Below are positions 12,883 through 17,339 of a stretch of DNA of 17,339 nt, piece after piece. The stretch covers positions 1 through 17,339 of the forward strand of contig CAYWDZ010000051.1 of the NCBI GenBank assembly GCA_964456255.1, written 5' to 3'. Below the pieces are notes generated by a model that searched no databases, was not told the origin of the DNA, and saw only the letters and a list, made by a program, of their open reading frames with translations. The DNA is from ZC4RG30 sp964456255 (GTDB taxonomy: Bacteria; Pseudomonadota; Gammaproteobacteria; Steroidobacterales; Steroidobacteraceae). The stretch's first letter is position 1. The number at the start of each line of letters is the position of its first letter. Both the position numbers and the translations under genes were made by a program.

Positions 12883-13952
12883 CTGCGCACCCGCGCGCGC
12901 AGCAGCCAGAACCCCAACCCGGCCACCGCTGCATGTGCCCACCACAGGCCTGCAGCCGGCGGCAATTCACCACGACCCAGCATGGTACGACCCGCGGTCA
13001 GCAGGCCGGCATAGGCTGCGAACATCAACACTGCCCATGGAAGCCGCGCATAGCGCCCCTGACCCGGTGCCAGTCGCGCCAGCGGCACCGCGACAAGCCC
13101 CAGCAGGATCACATTGATTACCCATGCAAGGCGCCAGTGCCACTCTGCCTGCTCGCGTGGCTGAGCTGACCTCAGCAGCTCGGCGCTGGTGAGACCATCA
13201 ACCCGCGGCGGCCCGCCCAGCGCTCCACCAGGCAGCGCTATGTTCAGCACCTGGCGCGCGAACTTCGTGGTCCGCCAGTCCGCCTCGCCCGGCACACCTT
13301 CATAGCTGCTCCCGTCCCGCAGCTCGACCTGCAATACGTCGCCGGAGGGCATGAGCTGCTGCCGCGCACTGCGTGCCTGCAGCACCTGTACGTGCGCACC
13401 GGCGTCGGGCCACTGGCGCTGCATGAACACATCCTGCAGCGAACCCTCGGCGTCCATCGCACGAAAGTAGACCGTGACGCCCTGGCCGAGCGCGTGAAAG
13501 GAGCCGGGCACCAGTTGCCTGACGACGCTGCTGCGCTGGGCTTCGACACGCAGCGCAACCGCCCGGCGCGCAGCCTGCGGCGCATCGATGAATGTCACCC
13601 ACGCGGCAAGAATGGCCACCACAGCCGTGACCAGGCCGGCGGCACCTGACAGGAACGAGGCGGGGATTCCGCCGCTCTGTGCGGCCGTGATCTCGTTATC
13701 GTGATAGAGGCGGCCGAGCGCGAGGGCGATGCCCAGCAGCAGTGCGAATGGCAGGATCACCATCAGGCTGGTGCGCAGTGACAGCAGCGCCAGCTCGGGC
13801 ACCATCGACCCGGGCACCTGGCCATCGGCTGCACGTCGCAACACGAAAGCCAGCTGGTAGGTTGCCAGGACTGCCAGCAGCACCAGACCCACGGCCAGTG
13901 TGCTGACAACCATCTCGCGCAGCACATGGCGGAAGAAGATGCCGCGCAGCAT
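12879..13952 (-). CDS. lptF: LptF, LPS export ABC transporter permease
   Basis: This 357-residue inner-membrane permease belongs to the YjgP/YjgQ family, which with LptG and LptB extracts lipopolysaccharide from the inner membrane. Three membrane segments lie at the N-terminal end (about 14-36, 61-80, 100-123) and three at the C-terminal end (about 272-292, 303-322, 333-351). A periplasmic beta-rich domain (about 125-255) lies between them. The family segments MVILPFALLLGIALALGRLYHDNEITA (about 64-90) and EQAEWHWRLAWVINVILLGLVAVPLARLAPGQGRYARLP (267-305) are recognisable and favour LptF over LptG. The usual adjacent lptG is absent here; the gene is the last of an operon with a CpeT-like lipoprotein 9 bp upstream. 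No Shine-Dalgarno sequence is seen, so it is probably coupled to the gene before. Confidence 0.88.
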   Translation of the reverse strand: MLRGIFFRHVLREMVVSTLAVGLVLLAVLATYQLAFVLRRAADGQVPGSMVPELALLSLRTSLMVILPFALLLGIALALGRLYHDNEITAAQSGGIPASFLSGAAGLVTAVVAILAAWVTFIDAPQAARRAVALRVEAQRSSVVRQLVPGSFHALGQGVTVYFRAMDAEGSLQDVFMQRQWPDAGAHVQVLQARSARQQLMPSGDVLQVELRDGSSYEGVPGEADWRTTKFARQVLNIALPGGALGGPPRVDGLTSAELLRSAQPREQAEWHWRLAWVINVILLGLVAVPLARLAPGQGRYARLPWAVLMFAAYAGLLTAGRTMLGRGELPPAAGLWWAHAAVAGLGFWLLRARVRS

Positions 13953-13961
13953 GCGGATGCG

Positions 13962-14609
13962 CTACCAGGGCGCGTCGGCGCGTCTTGCGAACCGGTACCA
14001 GGGATCGGGCTCGCTGCCGTGCACCAGCCGACCCGTGGCATCACGCTGCTGCTCGAAGATGGCAATGCCATCGCCGTTGAGCGTGACGCGCTGCTCGACC
14101 CGCAATGCCTCCCCGGTGTCGCGAGCCGAGGTGCGGCAATTGCCCGACGTGGCGGCCGAGAATCCGTTGCCCTCGCGCCTGAACAGCAGATCACAGCCCG
14201 ATCGCGGACGCAGATCCTCCGCCAGCATGCTGCGGAACAGGTCGCGGTTCAGTTGCCCATCGCGCCAGCGTAATGGCTCGGCAAGATCTGCCTGGATGAG
14301 CACCGCCAGTTCCTGGTCGGGAACGCTGTCGACGATGTACATGTGCTGTGCCAGTACACGCCGCGCATCATCCGCGGCCATCTCCTGCACATAGAACACA
14401 TGCTCGCCGACCAGCGGAGCATCCACCGGCGCGATCATCAGCTTCAGTGGCGCGTGGTCGGGACTGGCACGCGACTGGGCGAGATTGTCGTAGCTGCCGC
14501 CCAGATGGCCGAGCAACTGGCCCAGGAACACCTTGTCGGGCTTTGGACCCGATGCACAGGAACTCACCAGCACAGCCAGCGCCAGCCACAGGGTCTTCCT
14601 ACGCGCCAT
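13962..14609 (-). CDS. CpcT/CpeT family lipoprotein
   Basis: The 215-residue protein has a lipoprotein signal (MARRKTLWLALAVLVSSC, lipobox VSSC, Cys18). The mature part follows the CpcT/CpeT layout: LLGHLGGSYDNLAQSRA (32-48), LKLMIAPVDAP, HVFYVQEM (70-77), RRVLAQHMYIVD, LIQADLAEP, then GCDLLFRREGNGFSAATSGNC (138-158, with Cys139 and Cys158), VEQRVTLNGDGIAIFEQQRD and HGSEPDPWYRFAR. In cyanobacteria such proteins attach bilins to phycobiliproteins, but members in non-phototrophs have no known role, and there is no phycobiliprotein here. As a lipoprotein it acts in the periplasm or on a membrane. It overlaps the ATP-grasp gene by 11 bp and is 9 bp from lptF. Confidence 0.78.
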   Translation of the reverse strand: MARRKTLWLALAVLVSSCASGPKPDKVFLGQLLGHLGGSYDNLAQSRASPDHAPLKLMIAPVDAPLVGEHVFYVQEMAADDARRVLAQHMYIVDSVPDQELAVLIQADLAEPLRWRDGQLNRDLFRSMLAEDLRPRSGCDLLFRREGNGFSAATSGNCRTSARDTGEALRVEQRVTLNGDGIAIFEQQRDATGRLVHGSEPDPWYRFARRADAPW

Positions 14610-15636
14610 ACATCACCCGCCATTGCGCCGGATAGGTCAGACCCAGCTTGACGATGCAATCGAGCAGCGCCGGATAGTCGAGGCCGGCCGCGGCGCCGGC
14701 GCGCGCAAAGTCCTCGTCCTGTGCCAGGTGCGGATTCGCATTGGCTTCCAGTGCATAGATGCCGCCGTCGGCGCGCATGCGAAAGTCCATGCGGGCGTAC
14801 CCGGTGAGGCCCAGTGCGCGATAGATGCGCCGCGACAGCTTGTCGAGCCGCGCTTCGACTCCTGCCGGCAGGTCGGTGGCGGGCGCGCTGTCGATGCCGT
14901 ACTTGGCGCGGTACTTGACGTCCCACTTCACCTTGCGCGTGGCGATGGCGCTGCCCCGTTCACCTATGCTGCCGAAATTCAGTTCCCACACGGGGAAGCG
15001 CTTCAGCCGGGAATTGCCCAGCATTCCCACGTACAACTCGCGGCCCTCGATGTACTCCTCGACCAGCACGTCGGTCTTCTGCCCCTCCTGCACGAACTCG
15101 ATGCGTTCCTTCAATTGCGTCGCGTTGGCCACCACCGAAGCCTGCGAGATGCCCAGCGAAGCATCGTCGGTGCTGGACTTCACGAACAGCGGATAGCGCA
15201 TGCGCGCAGGCACCCGCACCCGCTGCCCGCGGCGGAACACGGCAAACTGCGGCGTGGGAATGCGGTGGAAGGCGAACACCTGCTTGCACAGGGACTTGTC
15301 GCGCGACAGCAGCAGCCCGCGCGGATTGCAGCCGGTGTAGGGCTGGCGGAGCATCTCGAGGAAGGCGGTGACGTGCTGGTCGTAGCTGACGATGCCGTCG
15401 AACTCTTCCAGCAGGTTGAACACCACATCGGGCTGCCAGTCGGCTATCACGGTGCGCAATTCGGTGATGGAATCCAGCACCCCGAGCGCACGCACTTCAT
15501 GACCGGAAGCCCGCAGCGTCTGGATGACGTCGAACTCGGTGCGCCATTCCTCGATGGCCTTCGGCACCTGCCCTTCCAGACTGTCCGGCGGCATCAAGCT
15601 CGGGTGCAGCACCACCAGGACTCGAGATCGCTTCAT
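14599..15636 (-). CDS. ATP-grasp ligase related to D-alanine-D-alanine ligase
   Basis: This 345-residue cytoplasmic enzyme should join a carboxylate, activated as acyl phosphate, to an amine. N-terminal Ddl-like landmarks are FNLLEEFDG (73-81) and YTGCNPRGLLLSRDKSLCK (100-118). The ATP-grasp core has YPLFVKSSTDDASLGIS (148-164), VEEYIEGRELYVGMLGN (192-208), ARMDFRM (281-287) and ALEANANPHL (295-304), where the last supplies metal-binding residues. True Ddl has an NTxPGMT-type end instead of NANPHL and lacks the insert FGSIGERGSAIATRKVKW, so this is a side branch with unknown substrate, not housekeeping Ddl. It starts in an ATGA overlap with the metallopeptidase gene and overlaps the CpeT-like gene by 11 bp. 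Confidence 0.87.
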   Translation of the reverse strand: MKRSRVLVVLHPSLMPPDSLEGQVPKAIEEWRTEFDVIQTLRASGHEVRALGVLDSITELRTVIADWQPDVVFNLLEEFDGIVSYDQHVTAFLEMLRQPYTGCNPRGLLLSRDKSLCKQVFAFHRIPTPQFAVFRRGQRVRVPARMRYPLFVKSSTDDASLGISQASVVANATQLKERIEFVQEGQKTDVLVEEYIEGRELYVGMLGNSRLKRFPVWELNFGSIGERGSAIATRKVKWDVKYRAKYGIDSAPATDLPAGVEARLDKLSRRIYRALGLTGYARMDFRMRADGGIYALEANANPHLAQDEDFARAGAAAGLDYPALLDCIVKLGLTYPAQWRVMYGA

Positions 15637-16709
15637 AGATTCAGCTGAGGCCGTTCCCTTTCGTCCAGCAAACGCACCAGGCGGGCGAGCAACCAGCGCG
15701 CATGCGGCATGGCACTGCGCTTCGACCCACGGAGATACAGCTGCATGTTATCCGAACCTTCGATCGCAATGCGCAGCGCGTGATGCAGGTTGTACCGGTC
15801 GAATTCATCACCCAGTTCCCCACTGGCCAGCAATTCGCGCCGGTGTGCGCGCAGAAAGGCTGCCGCACGCGTCATGCCGCGACGCGCGGGACGCTTGGCG
15901 AACACCCTGAGCAGCAAGCCGTCGATGGCCTCGCTGCGCCAGTCCATCTGCCGGGCGAGTTTCTCGCGGTAATGCTGCGCGAGAGTACGGCGGTTGCCGG
16001 ACACCGGCTCCACGAAGGCGCGGCTGCGCACCAGCGGGGCTTCACCCGCGATCTGGCTCATCATTTCATCCACCAGACGCAGTTTCTCCCAGGCGGGCCA
16101 GCTGGCATAGGTGCGGCGCCAGTCCGAATTGGGCTTCAGCCACACCGCAAAGGTTTCGGCGAAGTCTTCGGTGGGATGCGACTGGGCGTACCACTCGCCG
16201 AGGTGACGCACGAATCTGCGGCTGCCGGGCCGGGCGCGATAGGTTTCCGGATACGGGAGTGACGCCGGCCCGAACACCTCGCGCCAGCGCGCGCGCAGGC
16301 GCAGCCGGTACGCCGTATCGATCGCGTGACCCACCTCGTGACGCAGGATGCGCATCATCCAGTTGACGTTGCCGCCCTCCACGCTGCGCATCATGCGCCG
16401 CTCCAGCTGCATCAGCCGCGGATGGGCGAGATAGAACGGCACCGCGATACCGGGCACGCCGTCGGGCGAGAACCACTCCTCCGAAAGCCACATGTGCGGG
16501 CGAAAACGCAGGCCCCGGCGTTCCAGTTCGCCATGCACGCGATTCAGGCGCTCACCCAGCCGTGTCCCGCCAAGCTTCAGGCCGAGGTCGCAGAAGCGCA
16601 GCTGCAAGAGCTCGGCGTCCGGCAGCCGCGACCACGTCCGGACGGAGCGCGACACAGGTCGTGCCTCGCGCCCGCTCCTCGCACCACGTGCATCAGCCGG
16701 CCGTGGCAT
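15633..16709 (-). CDS. Putative zinc-binding metallopeptidase
   Basis: This 358-residue protein carries the zincin motif HEVGHAID (124-131), with a second conserved block HPTEDFAETFAVWLKP (178-193) whose Glu residues could complete the zinc site. The layout (FCDLGLKLGGTRL near 40-50, HMWLSEEWFSPDGVPGIAVPFYLAHPRL, then RRMMRSVEGGN..WMMRILRHEVGHAID) matches the putative zinc-binding metallopeptidase family that I associate with PF15887. There is no signal peptide, so it is probably cytoplasmic. ATG at 16709 has GGAGG 6 bp upstream; an earlier ATG at 16793 would run 100 bp inside the phosphatase gene and adds Arg-rich residues. It overlaps the phosphatase gene by 17 bp and the ATP-grasp gene by ATGA. 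Confidence 0.84.
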   Translation of the reverse strand: MPRPADARGARSGREARPVSRSVRTWSRLPDAELLQLRFCDLGLKLGGTRLGERLNRVHGELERRGLRFRPHMWLSEEWFSPDGVPGIAVPFYLAHPRLMQLERRMMRSVEGGNVNWMMRILRHEVGHAIDTAYRLRLRARWREVFGPASLPYPETYRARPGSRRFVRHLGEWYAQSHPTEDFAETFAVWLKPNSDWRRTYASWPAWEKLRLVDEMMSQIAGEAPLVRSRAFVEPVSGNRRTLAQHYREKLARQMDWRSEAIDGLLLRVFAKRPARRGMTRAAAFLRAHRRELLASGELGDEFDRYNLHHALRIAIEGSDNMQLYLRGSKRSAMPHARWLLARLVRLLDERERPQLNL

Positions 16710-17214
16710 TGCGTGCCTCCACCTGCCAGTCGAGGATGTAGGCCTCCTGCTCCGGCGTCTCGGGAATCCACGGCCAGCGGGCAGCACGCGCATTCTGGCG
16801 CCACAACCTGTTCAGCGTTTCCATGGCCGCGTCGGGTGCATTGCCCTGCTCACGCAACCAGCAGCCGATGGTCATGCCGGTGCGGCCGATGCCGGCTCGA
16901 CAGTGCACGTACACGGCATCCTTGCCTGACAGCGCCTGCGCCAGTGTGCTGAGGATCTCGCGCATGCGCGCCGGTTCCTGCGGTACGGAGTGATCCGGAA
17001 TCGGCAGGTTGTGGTACAGGGCCTTCCTGGGCAGCAGCGCGCTGTAGGAAGGCATCTCGCCAGACCACGTCAGGTCGATGAAGCTGCGCACGCCGGCAGC
17101 CAGCAGCAGATCCACGCGGCGGCGGGTGGCGGCATCGTTCTCACCCGCCGGATGCTCACCGGCCAGCAAGCGACCGGGCAATGCCCAGTAGCTGTTGGGC
17201 AGCGGCGGGATCAT
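16693..17214 (-). CDS. Dual-specificity-type protein tyrosine phosphatase
   Basis: This 173-residue cytoplasmic phosphatase has the Cys-based signature HCRAGIGRTG (104-113) with catalytic Cys105 and Arg111. Asp74 in LPIPDHSVP is the expected general acid about 30 residues before. The size and the DHSVP and HCRAGIGRTG segments fit small dual-specificity or tyrosine phosphatases, which remove phosphate from proteins, phosphoinositides or RNA ends; the substrate here cannot be read from sequence. Its ATG overlaps the stop of the gene upstream (ATGA), and its end overlaps the metallopeptidase gene by 17 bp. It is therefore part of the long minus-strand operon. Confidence 0.86.
   Translation of the reverse strand: MIPPLPNSYWALPGRLLAGEHPAGENDAATRRRVDLLLAAGVRSFIDLTWSGEMPSYSALLPRKALYHNLPIPDHSVPQEPARMREILSTLAQALSGKDAVYVHCRAGIGRTGMTIGCWLREQGNAPDAAMETLNRLWRQNARAARWPWIPETPEQEAYILDWQVEARNATAG
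16716..16720 (-). promoter_or_regulatory. Ribosome binding site for the metallopeptidase gene
   Basis: GGAGG on the minus strand, inside the end of the phosphatase gene, lies 6 bp before ATG at 16709 and decides between this start and the one at 16793. Confidence 0.65.
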
Positions 17215-17339
17215 GCATCCTCCCGCGGCCTGAGCCCGGCAAAATCAAACAGGCGTGTATCGGCCAGCGTGTCCGGTTCGACATTGCGCAGTGCCGTCAG
17301 CAGCGATTCGATGCGGCCCGGATGCTCGCGCTCCCACCC
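17211..17339 (-). CDS. 3' end of an unidentified gene, first visible gene of the right-hand operon (partial)
   Basis: The last 42 codons of a minus-strand gene are visible, ending in TGA at 17213-17211. The peptide begins WEREHPGRIESLLTALRNV and ends in LFDFAGLRPREDA. The ATGA overlap with the phosphatase start and normal coding bias support it as real. The family cannot be told from so short a piece. The promoter of the whole operon is probably further right, outside the window. Confidence 0.7.
   Translation of the reverse strand, partial: GWEREHPGRIESLLTALRNVEPDTLADTRLFDFAGLRPREDA

Noticed and set aside
14533..15648. 371-codon plus-strand frame antisense to the ATP-grasp gene
   Set aside because: The minus strand carries full ATP-grasp motifs. 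The plus frame is the usual mirror frame of G+C-rich coding DNA.
13962..17214. A phage-defence or toxin-antitoxin island
   Set aside because: No nuclease, pore former, nucleotide cyclase, integrase or direct-repeat boundary is present, and the codon pattern resembles the rest of the window.

Overview
The window looks like chromosomal DNA of a G+C-rich Gram-negative bacterium, most likely a gammaproteobacterium of the Xanthomonadales/Nevskiales/Steroidobacterales kind. This is an inference from gene content (LptF, an MCE lipid transporter, several lipoproteins and many Sec-exported proteins, DUF6152 pairs), not from a marker gene. No rRNA, tRNA, insertion sequence, phage gene or CRISPR array is visible. 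Genes are tightly packed with many ATGA-type overlaps, and nearly every operon concerns the cell envelope or periplasm.

Layout from left to right: the 3' end of a plus-strand gene (1-69); two minus-strand exported proteins of unknown function (a Gly-rich lipocalin-like protein and a 195-residue protein with an EVIISG motif); a divergent plus-strand operon 1414-4859 coding for a complete MCE/Mla-type lipid transporter (STAS-MlaE permease, MlaF-like ATPase, MlaD-like MCE protein, auxiliary lipoprotein). Next comes a mirror-image duplication (4883-7331): two paralogous cassettes, each a DUF6152 protein plus a larger exported partner with a SIGHWEG motif, transcribed away from a shared 73-bp centre. 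Then a minus-strand operon of three tandem paralogous exported proteins (7351-9681) with four conserved cysteines, belonging to a family I cannot name, preceded by a structured leader that may encode a 15-residue peptide.

After this lie a UvrD/PcrA-like helicase (minus), a Nudix hydrolase transcribed divergently from it across 19 bp, and a small charged hypothetical protein. The right end is one minus-strand operon running from beyond the window edge to 12879: unknown gene (3' end), dual-specificity-type phosphatase, zinc metallopeptidase, D-Ala-D-Ala-ligase-like ATP-grasp enzyme, CpcT/CpeT-family lipoprotein and LptF. All junctions are overlaps or a 9-bp gap, so these genes are very probably co-expressed.

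The best candidates for undescribed biology are the three-paralog four-cysteine operon with its leader, the mirrored DUF6152 cassettes whose mature proteins should start with His-His, and the phosphatase/metallopeptidase/ATP-grasp/CpeT/LptF operon. Functions proposed for these are inference from sequence motifs and context only.
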